Source: Morinoia aosen
Taxonomy: Eukaryota; Arthropoda; Malacostraca; Amphipoda; Talitridae
NCBI GenBank assembly: GCA_030386875.1
Contig: CM059559.1
Span: 3,779,177 to 3,843,176, forward strand
Direction: 5' to 3'
DNA: 64,000 nucleotides
Positions 47,742 to 58,060 of this stretch are shown one piece after another (the stretch's first letter is position 1; every line of letters starts with the position of its first letter). A program made the translations under genes and the position numbers. The notes under the pieces were generated by a model. The model was not told the DNA's origin, did not search any database, and was given only the letters and a program-made list of their open reading frames with translations.

Positions 47742-48300
47742 CGAGGGCTATTCAGAAAGTAAGGAACGTTTTGGAATTAAAAAAAGCTAAGTAAAAGAAA
47801 AAAAAATTATTACATAATCTGAATGAGCGACTAAAATTGTACTTTTCTACATTGTCAGTAAATAAATTTAGACACTTATCATAGCGGTGGACAAGCTTTG
47901 AAACTCGTTTGTCATGGAATTCTACCGCCGCGGCAAACCGCACTCGAGAACTCCTTAATTCATTCAAATGGGAGGTTTTCCCTCATCCGCCGTGCTGTCC
48001 CGATCTTACACCGAGTGATTTTCACTCGTTTCCAAGAATGAAGAACTGGCTAGCAACACAGCGCTTTGACGACGACGAGAGGCTGTGGGTGCGCGTCACT
48101 GAGTGGCTGAGATCGCAGGAGGCAGAATTCTCTGACGATGGAATTCAAAGCTTGTCTACCGCGATGACAAGGGCCTCAATTTGTTTGGTGACTATGTGTT
48201 GAAGTAGAATTTTAACCTCTCTCAGATGTAAATAATAATTTTTTCTTGTGCATAGTTATTTTTCAATTTGAACCGTTATATGCTTTTTGAATAACCTACG
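47742..48300. mobile_element. Chimeric mariner remnant with two outward transposase 3' ends
   Basis: TA flanks both ends (47740-47741, 48301-48302). The termini CGAGGGCTATTCAGAAAG and inverse CGTAGGTTATTCAAAAAG form a terminal inverted repeat. On the right, plus-strand 47927-48205 reads TRELLNSFKWEVFPHPPCCP through DLTPSDFH, containing the last catalytic Asp of mariner D34D; a frameshift near 48145 precedes KLVYRDDKGLNLFGDYVLK. On the left, minus-strand about 47940-47840 reads AAAVEFHD...KLVHRYDKCLNLF, the same C-terminus again. The N-terminal half is missing. The two copies differ enough to come from different elements. Confidence 0.85.
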
Positions 48301-48399
48301 TATCTTTCTTGTGCAAACTAAGGCTGTAAGCATCCTTCCTGCTTGATAGCCAAGGGTTCACTACGGCCATGATAATCATTTGAAATACAAACCTGATGT

Positions 48400-48745
48400 A
48401 GTTCTTCGATCTCAGGGGTACACTATCTTGTTAATGAAGCGAATGAGGTCCTTAGATCATGGTGAGGTTGGTCTTCTATTTTGTTTAAATAGAATTTTTT
48501 TTTGTTGATTTGGTTCGAGCCATCTATTTTCGGTTCAAGTCCTGTTTTTCAGCATCTACTATTTTCCTTACACTTTTATGACGTTCCATAATTTTTTTTC
48601 ATAACTTGCTGTTCCTATATTCCGTGTGCATAGATTCTTCATTCCATTACCCCAATACTAAACTGTGCTTTCCTTCTTCCTCTTTTGGATGCCTTTGTTG
48701 CGGTTAGGGAGGCTTAAACCATAAACATTTAATCTAGATCTATCT
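48400..48745 (+). repeat. Dispersed cassette C copy
   Basis: Landmarks: AATGAGGTCCTTAGATCATG, GTCCTGTTTTTCAGCATCTAC, TAACTTGCTGTTCCTAT, GTGCATAGATTCTTCATTCC, CCAATACTAAACTGTGC, GGGAGGCTTAAAC. Confidence 0.8.
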
Positions 48746-48919
48746 TCTTTGGAACATGTTATTTTAGGTTAAAGGGAGTGTAAACTGACTTCCCAACTGA
48801 ATCATTAACAACTCAATTGTAACATCTTTGCGGCGACGCAGCCCAGACTTGATACACTGACCACAACACCCGCAGCGTTCGGGCGTTGACGGCTGGAATA
48901 GCTAAGGCAACACACCATA

Positions 48920-49028
48920 CCCAGTCTTAACTTTTTCGCCGCCTGCATGCATGTTTTTTGCCGCCCAAGTAATTAAATCCCTTGGGTGGCGAAAAACAAG
49001 CATGCTCCGGTGAAAAAGTTTGACTGGG
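48920..49028. mobile_element. Palindromic MITE (family P), copy 2
   Basis: It begins CCCAGTCTTAACTTTTTCGC and ends with the inverse, ...AAAAGTTTGACTGGG, with TA immediately on both sides. The TA duplication suggests Tc1/mariner-type mobilisation. The GCATGCATG motif of copy 1 is retained. Confidence 0.85.
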
Positions 49029-49429
49029 TAGCTCATGGAGCTGGAACGTGCTCTGACTAGACTTGGTGCTGTTGGTCATCCTCAAACGTGGACAACTTCC
49101 TCTTGAACATCCCTATAACCGACGTTACCCGTAAATGTCTTGCAGCAGTTGCATTAAAATGCTGTAAATTACAATTTTTCTCGAAACACTCAGGGGAGGG
49201 GGTTAGTTAAGTAAGGAAATGGGCTTACGCAAGTCAGGGATGTCTATCCTATGCTTTGTGGACGGGCTTGGGCTTCCACAGGAAAGATATTAAGTTACCT
49301 CGGTTATAGACATCTTCCGAGCTCCCTGAGGTCGTCACTTCGGAAAAGGGTTCCGAGGTCACTGCTTTTCTTGCCTTTTTCATTATCTCTTAAGCTTTTC
49401 TTCCTCTTCCTTACAACCTAACTTGCTTT
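49029..49429. other. Unassigned sequence
   Basis: No feature is supported between the MITE and the next cassette copy. Confidence 0.4.
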
Positions 49430-49775
49430 CATGAGGGGGACACAACTAATGTATCCACGGGGCGTAGCGCTCTCAAGGGGCGATGTGAGGTCCCGAGCTT
49501 AAATTAGGTAGGCCTTATTTTTATCGAAATAGAAAAGGTTTTTGTTGCGTTAAGGATCATCATTTCTTGGTTGACGCTTGTCGCTTTCTCAGCACCTTTG
49601 AATTTCTTCGTTTTATCATGTTTTATATTTTTTCCTCGACTATTTATATGCGCTGAGCATCTTGTGTGGGGACACACCTCGTGGTGTGTAGGTTCCTCGT
49701 TTTCCATGGTCACAATAAATGGTCCCTTTTCTTGAGATTCTCTTCGTTATGGCGCGGGAGTCTTGACCTAACTTA
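49430..49775 (+). repeat. Dispersed cassette C copy
   Basis: This is one of the most complete copies: GGGACACAACTAATGTATCC, GATGTGAGGTCCCGAGCTT, ATCGAAATAGAAAAGG, TTTCTCAGCACC, GTGTGGGGACACACCTCG, AATAAATGGTCCC, GGGAGTCTTGACCTAAC. The minus frame of 69 codons across it is not a gene. Confidence 0.85.
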
Positions 49776-49959
49776 TATAATTATGATGTAAATTGCAAAA
49801 CTGCGCCGTCACTTTTTAAAATATAGTGAATATCGTAAAATATAACATGTTTTATGTATCAAGTTGAAAAAGAATAGTTGCTTACATTTGAAAATCTTGT
49901 TTTGACTGGCACGAGTTTCTTCCTTCAACACACTAGAACTGGAACATCGCGCATGTTCC

Positions 49960-50115
49960 TAATCCAGGAAGTTGAAGGTAGGTAAGCCTTCTTGTTGAAA
50001 TCGAATAATTGGTTGGCTTTGTAGTGGTCCATCTTTTTTTCTGTTGATTGCTATCCTTTTTTCAGCGTCTGTTTCTCTCTAATTAAATTTTTATCTTGAA
50101 ATTTAAATTTCCTCA
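49960..50115 (+). repeat. Dispersed cassette C, 5' partial copy
   Basis: GGTAGGTAAGCCTTC, GTTGAAATCGAATAATTGG, GTGGTCCATC and CTATCCTTTTTTCAGCGTC align with the first half of the cassette. It runs into the next copy. Confidence 0.7.
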
Positions 50116-50119
50116 TTGC

Positions 50120-50485
50120 TGTCCCCTCAGGGGGATACAACTATTGTATCTATGGGGATTAGCGCTCCCAGGGGAAATGTGTGAAGGCCCGAGCTGAGAG
50201 TTAGGCAGGCCTTCTTTGTGTTGAAATAAAATGTTCTTTGTTATGTTAAGGACCACCTTTTTCGGTTCACTACTGTCCTGTTTTTCAGCACCTCTGATTT
50301 TCTTCTTCAACTTTGATCTTATTTCATCAACTTCTTTCTTAACTTGCTGTTTCTGTGACCCTTCTGCATAGATTCCTCATTCTCTTATCTCCATACTAAA
50401 TGATGCCTTCTTACGTCCTCTCTATGGAACACTTTTGTTGGGGTTTGGGAGGTTTGAACTACCTTTTAATATAGTTTAATCTAGT
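50120..50485 (+). repeat. Dispersed cassette C copy
   Basis: Full-length: GATACAACTATTGTATCTAT, GGCCCGAGCTGAGAGTTAGG, GTTAAGGACCACC, TGTCCTGTTTTTCAGCACC, CTTAACTTGCTGTTTCTGTG, GCATAGATTCCTCATTCTC, CCATACTAAATGATGCC, GGGTTTGGGAGGTTTGAAC. Here the central acceptor-like site is perfect. Confidence 0.85.
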
Positions 50486-50506
50486 TATCTAGAAGGCTTA
50501 CCTAAT

Positions 50507-50800
50507 GCTCGCGGTGGCACAACGGTTAAGGGATCGGACTTGTATGTTGGAGTCGCGGGTTCGTATCCCGGCGCTGGCGGTGCGATTTTCCCCGTTGGGT
50601 GTAAGGGAAAGCTCAAGCACAATACCCCACTCGACCCAGGTGTCGGAAATGGGTACCGGCTTTACGGGGGAACCGTCATGGTGTCATATATATAGTGTTA
50701 GTTATAAGACATTTGAAAAACCAATGCTTAAGATCATTTGTGTCAGGCTTGATTGGAAATAAAGCATCCCAAAGATGCCGATGTTTGTTTGTTTTTGTTG
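50507..50800 (+). mobile_element. tRNA-derived SINE, copy 2
   Basis: A box TGGCACAACGG (50514-50524), B box GGTTCGTATCCC (50558-50569) and body GGGTACCGGCTTTACGGGG are present. The tail GGAAATAAAGCATCCCAAAG runs into TTTGTTTGTTTTTG. It matches copy 1 except for a short deletion in the CCCCAAGCACACC region and a different tail repeat. Confidence 0.9.
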
Positions 50801-50966
50801 GTTGTTTTGTAGTTACAGAAGTGCTAGTGTACGCATTGCGAGCTTTTTGAGGATTACAGAAAACGAAGATGACGAGAAGAGGTTGCAGGGGTAACTTTTA
50901 AACTCGTTAGCCTATTTCCTACTCGGTAAGAAGCAGAACAACTATTTCTAGAGAACGATTGCAGTA

Positions 50967-51155
50967 ATGGAGCGATCGAAGAGACAGCGTGGCGTCATGC
51001 ATCCACTTCTCGAGAAAGTGTCCAGTGCCACCTCGCGTATGGAAAGCCTCCGTGTGTCCGTATTGCTCTGTAGCGTCGCAGACTTGCGGACTTTTTTCGC
51101 TGTGGCTTTCGTGGCTATATTTACTTGGATGGTGGCGGTTTGTTTTTGTACTTAG
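50967..51155 (+). CDS. Candidate small exon or ORF ending in a hydrophobic segment
   Basis: A 62-codon frame starts MERSKRQRGVMHPLLEKVSS and ends in a hydrophobic stretch RTFFAVAFVAIFTWMVAVCF (about residues 41-60) just before TAG. GATTGCAG immediately before the TAATGG is a possible splice acceptor. GC content rises locally, as at 45085-45276, and both candidates end in a membrane segment. No family is recognised. It could also be chance in a GC-richer patch. Confidence 0.3.
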   Translation: MERSKRQRGVMHPLLEKVSSATSRMESLRVSVLLCSVADLRTFFAVAFVAIFTWMVAVCFCT

Positions 51156-51979
51156 ATGGCTTCCTGTTCTGCTTTTCCTTCCTGTTCGAAATAGTTAAAA
51201 AGAAATACCGGGAATGAATGGTTGTCCTCGTGAGTAATGCTACATTTTTGAGATGAAATCGAGTCTTGAACTGTTTGTCTGTAAAGCAGTTTCGTTGCAT
51301 GAGATACAGATGTCTGATGTTGAGGTAATATCAGGTTTTCTGTGCATGCATGAGGTGTTCGCTTTAAATTCAAACTACACCCGATGTAGGACGAGTTATT
51401 ACAGGACGCCAGTGATGTTAGCTCGTGTGGTATGTTTTCATTCGTTCTAGCTCGCTTCCACGCATGGCATCTCATTACGTGTCGTGTAGTAGTGTACGTA
51501 TGATGAGTATGGCGTGGTATTATTTCCTAGTAGCGTAGTGCAACAAACTGATTTTGAGGTGTTCCATCTTCCCAAATGATGTTTATGGCAACGTTCTCTG
51601 GCTGACCAAGTATTGCTCTGGCAATAGAACTTATCGTGTAGCTGCTCTCAAGAGCGCACCGCTGCCTTCCTCTCATGCAAGCCAGGGTTGCTGGACTGCG
51701 TTCATTTTTGCAAAATTTGCGAGAATATAGCGTGGTTAGAGCTGCAGTTGAGACTTTCGCTAGAAAGGCTACTCTGACAACCGTGGTGCAAAGGACCACT
51801 TACAATCTAGTGATGCACTACTGCGTGTGTTATCACCGTGGCGTTGTGTGGCGTAAACTTGCCTTTAGGTCAGCTGTGTTCGACTCAACGACGAATGCAA
51901 TTGGAACGTGCCAGAGGAGTTACTATGTTGACCGTTGATGTGGTTTGACTTCACCTTTTCTTGAAAATAAACTGCTTTC
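51156..51979. other. Unassigned sequence
   Basis: Frames of 87 codons (plus, 51675-51938) and 90 codons (minus, 51527-51799) overlap each other and neither has a recognised domain. A coding exon here cannot be excluded. Confidence 0.35.
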
Positions 51980-52205
51980 TGCTTCGTGCCACTATGGCTC
52001 AATTATGTTCCAATACATCTTGTGCTAGTGATCCTTGTTCATTAGATTTTAAACTAAACGGGGCCTTTCGCTTTCTTGTCTCCATGTATGGTATCAGCTG
52101 TGGTTGCACATGCATTTCGCGTTTCCTGAACTCCATACTAAATGGTCCTTCCTTCGTCCACTCTTCGAACACTTTCATTGAAGCTAGAGAGGCTTTAACC
52201 TAACT
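51980..52205 (+). repeat. Dispersed cassette C, worn copy
   Basis: CCATACTAAATGGTCCTTCC, CACTCTTCGAACACTTTCATTG and GCTAGAGAGGCTTTAACCTAAC match the 3' half. The 5' half is decayed. Confidence 0.65.
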
Positions 52206-52268
52206 AGTAATCTGTAATCTAATTCGTAAAATAATGTCATGATAAAAATGGTGAATTGTCACCAAGTG

Positions 52269-52345
52269 CCCAGTCTAACTCTATCGCAAGGGCATGCATG
52301 ATTTTAACCGCCCAGTACACACGATACACTTGAGCGGCCAAAGTG
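52269..52345. mobile_element. Palindromic MITE (family P), half copy
   Basis: GCCCAGTCTAACTCTATCGC and GGGCATGCATGATTTTAACC match the left arm. The right arm is lost or badly worn. Confidence 0.55.
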
Positions 52346-52684
52346 ATACGGGCTCAGGGAAAAGTTCGGGAGTGCCGTGAACATCTGCAGCTGAGCGAAG
52401 TGAACCTTCGCATGCTGCAATGTGAATTGCGCTCAAGGTCTGAGCACTCGCCTCCGGTGCCTTCCGAGAGTATCATCTCGCTTGCTAAAGAGTTCAATTG
52501 GTATTTTTCACAACCTTAACAAATTAGGGAGCATACGCACGTAACAACGCGTACATAACAAGGTATGAATGTTAGATGTAGTCAAAGCTGAGTCTAACAT
52601 GGTGTAGCAAAATCTTTGTCTGACATTCTAATGAGATGAAGATAACGGTCGTAAGAAATTCAGCATCGACGATGCTTCGCACCT
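52346..52684. other. Unassigned sequence before the satellite
   Basis: GC content is normal and no feature is recognised. Confidence 0.4.
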
Positions 52685-53325
52685 CATGCTTAGCTTTGCT
52701 TGCTCTCTCTTGCTTCGCTTTGCCTGCTTTCTCTTGCTTTGCCTGCTCTCTCATGCTTCGCTTTGCCTTCTCTCTCATGCTTCGCTTTGCCTTCTCTCTC
52801 ATGCTTCGCTTTGCCTGCTCTCTCATGCTTCGCTTTGCCTGCTCTCTCATGCTTCGCTTTGCCTGCTCTCTCATGCTTCGCTTTGCCTGCTCTCTCATGC
52901 TTCGCTTTGCCTGCTCTCTCATGCTTCGTTTTGCCTGCGCTCTCATGCTTTGCCTGCACTCTCATGCTTTGCCTGCACTCTCATGTTTTGCCTGCACTCT
53001 CATGCTTCGCTTTGCCTGCTCTCTCATGCTTCGCTTTGCCTGCTCTCACATGCTTTGCTTTGCCTGCTCTCACATGCTTTGCTTTGCCTGCTCTCACATG
53101 CTTTGCTTTGCCTGCTCTCACATGCTTTGCTTTGCCTGCTCTCACATGCTTTGCTTTGCCTGCTCTCACATGCTTTGCTTTGCCTGCTCTCACATGCTTT
53201 GTTTTGCCTGCTCTCACATGCTTTGCTTTGCCTGCTCTCACATGCTTTGCTTTGCCTGCTCTCACATGCTTTGCTTTGCCTGCTCTCACATGCTTTGCTT
53301 TGCCTGCTCTCACATGCTTCGCTTC
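52685..53325 (+). repeat. Sub-block: 24-bp units with CTCATGC or CACATGC
   Basis: The first half uses CTCTCATGCTTCGCTTTGCC; from about 53041 units switch to CTCACATGCTTTGCTTTGCC. This is the only part where CATGC occurs regularly, so it is a separately amplified founder variant. Confidence 0.9.
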
Positions 53326-53625
53326 GCTTTGCTTGCTCTCTCTTGCTTTGCCTGCTTTCTCTTGCTTTGCTTTGCCTGCTTTCTCTTGCTTTGCTTTGCC
53401 TGCGTTCTCTTGCTTTGCTTTGCCTGCTTTCTCTTGCTTTGCTTTGCCTGCTCTCTCTTGCTTTGCTTTGCCTGCTCTCTCTTGCTTTGCTTTGCCTGCT
53501 CTCTCTTGCTTTGCTTTGCCTGCTTTCTCTTGCTTTGCTTTGCCTGCTTTCTATTGCTTTGCTTTGCCTGCTTTCTATTGCTTTGCTTTGCCTGCTTTCT
53601 ATTGCTTTGCTTTGCCTGCTTTCTA
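53326..53625 (+). repeat. Sub-block: 24-bp units with TCTCTTGC or TCTATTGC
   Basis: About twelve units of TTTCTCTTGCTTTGCTTTGC plus CTGC, changing to TCTATTGC in the last four, which then seeds the 29-bp block that follows. Confidence 0.88.
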
Positions 53626-54085
53626 TTGCTTTGCCTTGCCTTGCCTGCTTTCTATTGCTTTGCCTGCTTTCTATTGCTTTGCCTTGCCTTGCCTGCTTTC
53701 TATTGCTTTGCCTTGCCTTGCCTGCTTTCTATTGCTTTGCCTTGCCTTGCCTGCTTTCTATTGCTTTGCCTTGCCTTGCCTGCTTTCTATTGCTTTGCCT
53801 TGCCTTGCCTGCTTTCTATTGCTTTGCCTTGCCTTGCCTGCTTTCTATTGCCTTGCCTTGCCTGCTTTCTATTGCTTTGCCTTGCCTTGCCTGCTTTCTA
53901 TTGCTTTGCCTTGCCTTGCCTGCTTTCTATTGCTTTGCCTTGCCTTGCCTGCTTTCTATTGCTTTGCCTTGCCTTGCCTGCTTTCTATTGCTTTGCCTTG
54001 CCTTGCCTGCTTTCTATTGCTTTGCCTTGCCTTGCCTGCTTTCTATTGCTTTGCCTTGCCTTGCCTGCTTTCTATTGCTTCGCTT
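53626..54085 (+). repeat. Sub-block: 29-bp units
   Basis: TTTCTATTGCTTTGCCTTGC plus CTTGCCTGC, about fifteen units. One unit near 53850 lacks the TTTGC pentamer. The same deletion recurs in the second 29-bp block near 54660. Confidence 0.9.
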
Positions 54086-54395
54086 TGCCTTGCCTGCTTT
54101 GCCTGTTTTGCTTTGCCTTGCCTGCTTTGCCTGTTTTGCTTTGCTTGCTTTGCTTTGCCTGCTTTGCTTTGCCTGCTTTGCTTTGCCTGCTTTGCTTTGC
54201 CTGCTTTGCTTTGCCTGCTTTGCTTTGCCTGCTTTGCTTTGCCTGCTTTGCTTTGCCTGCTTTGCTTTGCCTGCTTTGCTTTGCCTGCTTTGCCTGCTTT
54301 GCTTTGCCTGCTTTGCTTTGCCTGCTTTGCTTTGCCTGCTTTGCTTTGCCTGCTTTGCTTTGCCTGCTTTGCTTTGCCTGCTTTTTTTTGCCTGC
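54086..54395 (+). repeat. Sub-block: 14-bp units
   Basis: TTTGCTTTGCCTGC repeated about 19 times after an entry segment containing two CCTGTTTTGC variants. Confidence 0.9.
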
Positions 54396-54454
54396 TTTCT
54401 CTTGCTTTGCCTGCTTTCTCTTGCTTTGCCTGCTTTCTATTGCTTTGCCTGCTT

Positions 54455-54965
54455 TCTATTGCTTTGCCTTGCCTTGCCTGCTTTCTATTGCTTTGCCTTG
54501 CCTTGCCTGCTTTCTATTGCTTTGCCTTGCCTTGCCTGCTTTCTATTGCTTTGCCTTGCCTTGCCTGCTTTCTATTGCTTTGCCTTGCCTTGCCTGCTTT
54601 CTATTGCTTTGCCTTGCCTTGCCTGCTTTCTATTGCTTTGCCTTGCCTTGCCTGCTTTCTATTGCCTTGCCTTGCCTGCTTTCTATTGCTTTGCCTTGCC
54701 TTGCCTGCTTTCTATTGCTTTGCTTTGCCTTGCCTGCTTTGCCTGTTTTGCTTTGCCTTGCCTGCTTTGCCTGTTTTGCTTTGCTTTGCTTGCTTTGCTT
54801 TGCCTGCTTTGCTTTGCCTGCTTTGCTTTGCCTGCTTTGCTTTGCCTGCTTTGCTTTGCCTGCTTTGCTTTGCCTGCTTTGCTTTGCCTGCTTTGCTTTG
54901 CCTGCTTTGCTTTGCCTGCTTTGCTTTGCCTGCTTTGCTTTGCCTGCTTTGCTTTGCCTGCTTTT
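54455..54965 (+). repeat. Sub-block: second 29-bp then 14-bp series
   Basis: This repeats the order of 53626-54395: 29-bp units, one contracted unit, the double CCTGTTTTGC entry, then 14-bp units ending in a T8 run. The shared order and shared rare variants show a duplication of the whole compound block. Confidence 0.85.
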
Positions 54966-55075
54966 TTTTGCTTTGCTTTGCCTGCGTTTTTTTGCTTTGC
55001 TTTCACTGCTTTTTCTTTGCTTTGCTTTGCCTGCTTTCTCTTGCTTTGCTTTGCCTGCTTTCTTTTGCCTTGCCT

Positions 55076-55365
55076 TGCCTGCTTTCTATTGCTTTGCCCT
55101 GCCTTGCCTTGCCTGCTTTCTATTGCTTTGCCCTGCCTTGCCTTGCCTGCTTTCTATTGCTTTGCCCTGCCTTGCCTTGCCTGCTTTCTATTGCTTTGCC
55201 CTGCCTTGCCTTGCCTGCTTTCTATTGCTTTGCCCTGCCTTGCCTTGCCTGCTTTCTATTGCTTTGCCCTGCCTTGCCTTGCCTGCTTTCTATTGCTTTG
55301 CCCTGCCTTGCCTTGCCTGCTTTCTATTGCTTTGCCCTGCCTTGCCTTGCCTGCTTTCTATTGCT
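55076..55365 (+). repeat. Sub-block: 34-bp units, first series
   Basis: TTTCTATTGCTTTGCCCTGC followed by CTTGCCTTGCCTGC, about eight to nine units. The second series lies at 56290-56655 with the same lead-in (TTTCTTTTGCCTTGCC). Confidence 0.9.
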
Positions 55366-56020
55366 TTGCCTGCTTACTTTTGCTTTGCTTTGCCTGCTTT
55401 CTCTTGCTTTGCTTTGCCTGCTTTCTCTTGCTTTGCTTTGCCTGCTTTCTCTTGCTTTGCCTGCTTTCTCTTGCTTTGCCTGCTTTCTCTTGCTTTGCCT
55501 GCTTTGCCTGCTTTCTCTTGCTTTTCCTGCTTTGCCTGCTTTCTCTTGCTTTTCCTGCTTTGCCTGCTTTCTCTTGCTTTTCCTGCTCACTTTTGCTTTT
55601 CCTGCTTTCTCTTGCTTTGCCTGCTTTCTCTTGCTTTGCCTGCTTTCTCTTGCTTTTCCTGCTTACTTTTGCTTTTCCTGCTTTCTCTTGCTTTGCCTGC
55701 TTTCTCTTGCTTTGCCTGCTTTCTCTTGCTTTTCCTGCTCACTTTTGCTTTTCCTGCTTACTTTTGCTTTGCTTTTTCTTGCTTTACCTACTTTCTCTTG
55801 CTTTGCCTGTTTTGCTTTGCTTTCTCTTGCTTTGCCTGCTTTCTCTTGCTTTTCCTGCTTACTTTTGCTTTTCCTGCTTTCTCTTGCTTTGCCTGCTTTC
55901 TCTTGCTTTTCCTGCTCACTTTTGCTTTTCCTGCTTACTTTTGCTTTGCTTTTTCTTGCTTTACCTACTTTCTCTTGCTTTGCCTGTTTTGCTTTGCTTT
56001 CTCTTGCTTTGCCTGCTTTG
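55366..56020 (+). repeat. Sub-block: mixed 19-bp units with TTTTCCTGC variants
   Basis: TTTCTCTTGCTTTGCCTGC alternates with TTTTCCTGCTTACTTTTGC forms. A longer word with TTTACCTACTTTCTC occurs at about 55785 and 55970 and again at about 56785, another sign of block duplication. Confidence 0.85.
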
Positions 56021-56660
56021 CTTTGCTTGCTTTGCTTGCTTTGCCTGCTTTGCTTTGCTTGCTTTGCTTGCTTTGCCTGCTTTGCTTGCTTAGCTTTGCT
56101 TTGCTTTGCTTGCTTAGCTTTGCTTTGCTTGCTTTGCTTTGCTTTGCCTGCTTTGCTTTGCCTGCTTTGCTTTGCCTGCTTTGCTTTGCCTGCTTTGCTT
56201 TGCCTGCTTTGCTTTGCCTGCTTTGCTTTGCCTGCTTTTCTTTGCTTTGCTTTGCCTGCTTTCTCTTGCTTTGCTTTGCCTGCTTTCTTTTGCCTTGCCT
56301 TGCCTGCTTTCTATTGCTTTGCCCTGCCTTGCCTTGCCTGCTTTCTATTGCTTTGCCCTGCCTTGCCTGCTTTCTAATGCTTTGCCCTGCCTTGCCTTGC
56401 CTGCTTTCTATTGCTTTGCCCTGCCTTGCCTTGCCTGCTTTCTATTGCTTTGCCCTGCCTTGCCTTGCCTGCTTTCTATTGCTTTGCCCTGCCTTGCCTT
56501 GCCTGCTTTCTATTGCTTTGCCCTGCCTTGCCTTGCCTGCTTTCTATTGCTTTGCCCTGCCTTGCCTTGCCTGCTTTCTATTGCTTTGCCCTGCCTTGCC
56601 TTGCCTGCTTTCTATTGCTTTGCCCTGCCTTGCCTTGCCTGCTTTCTATTGCTTTGCCTG
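56021..56660 (+). repeat. Sub-block: 14-bp series then second 34-bp series
   Basis: 14-bp units (56140-56240) lead into about eleven 34-bp units (56290-56655), echoing 54741-55365. One unit carries TCTAATGC in place of TCTATTGC. Confidence 0.88.
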
Positions 56661-56882
56661 CTTTCTCTTGCTTTGCTTTGCCTGCTTTCTCTTGCTTTGC
56701 CTGCTTTCTCTTGCTTTGCCTGCTTTCTCTTGCTTTGCCTGCTTTCTCTTGCTTTGCCTGCTTTCTCTTGCTTTGCTTTTTCTTGCTTTACCTACTTTCT
56801 CTTGCTTTGCCTGTTTTGCTTTGCTTTCTCTTGCTTTGCCTGCTTTGCTTGCTTTGCCTGCTTTGCCTGCTTTGCTTGCTTA

Positions 56883-58060
56883 GCTTTTCTTTGCTTGCTT
56901 TGCTTTGCTTTGCCTGCTTTGCTTTGCCTGCTTTGCTTTGCCTGCTTTGCTTTGCCTGCTTTGCTTTGCCTGCTTTGCTTTGCCTGCTTTGCTTTGCCTG
57001 CTTTGCTTTGCCTGCTTTGCTTTGCCTGCTTTGCTTTGCCTGCTTTGCTTTGCCTGCTTTGCTTTGCCTGCTTTGCTTTGCTTTGCCTGCTTTGCTTTGC
57101 TTTGCCTGCTTTGCTTTGCTTTGCTTTGCCTGCTTTGCTTTGCTTTGCCTGCTTTGCTTTGCTTTGCCTGCTTTGCTCGCTTTGCCTGCTTTGCTCGCTT
57201 TGCCTGCTTTGCTCGCTTTGCCTGCTTTGCTTTGCCTGCTTTGCTTTGCCTGCTTTGCTTTGCCTGCTTTGCTTTGCCTGCTTTGCTTTGCTTTGCTTTG
57301 CTTTGCTTTGCCTTGCTTTGCTTTGCCTTGCTTTGCTTTGCCTTGCTTTGCTTTGCCTGCTTTGCTTGCTTTGCCTGCTTTGCTTTGCTTTGCCTGCTTT
57401 GCTTTGCTTTGCTTGCTTTGCTCGCTCTGCTTGCTTTGTCTGCTTTGCTTTGCCTGCTTTGCTTGCTTTGCTCGCTTTGCTTGCTTTGCCTGCTTTGCTT
57501 TGCCTGCTTTGCTTTGCCTGCTTTGCTTTGCCTGCTTTGCTCGCTTTGCCTGCTTTGCTTTGCTTTGCTTTGCTTTGCTTTGCCTGCTTTGCTTTGCCTG
57601 CTTTGCTTTGCTTTGCCTGCTTTGCTTTGCTTTGCCTGCTTTGCTTTGCTTTGCCTGCTTTGCTTTGCTTTGCTTTGCCTGCTTTGCTTTGCTCGCTTTG
57701 CTTTGCCTGCTTTGCTTTGCCTGCTTTGCTTTGCCTGCTTTGCTCGCTTTGCTCGCTCTGCTTGCTTTGCCTGCTTTGCTTTGCTTTGCCTGCTTTGCTT
57801 TGCCTGCTTTGCTTTGCCTGCTTTGCTTTGCCTGCTTTGCTTTGCCTGCTTTGCTTTGCCTGCTTTGCTTTGCCTGCTTTGCTCGCTTTGCTCGCTCTGC
57901 TTGCTTTGCTTTGCCTGCTTTGCTTTGCCTGCTTTGCTTTGCTTTGCCTGCTTTGCTTTGCCTGCTTTGCTTTGCCTGCTTTGCTTTGCCTGCTTTGCTT
58001 TGCCTGCTTTGCTCGCTTTGCTCGCTCTGCTTGCTTTGCTTGCTTTGTCTGCTTTGTCTG
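56883..58060 (+). repeat. Sub-block: A-free 14/19-bp series with TTTGCTCGC variants
   Basis: TTTGCTTTGCCTGC and TTTGCTTTGCTTTGCCTGC units, punctuated by TTTGCTCGC and GCTCGCTCTGC words in clusters. No A occurs on the plus strand. Confidence 0.9.
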
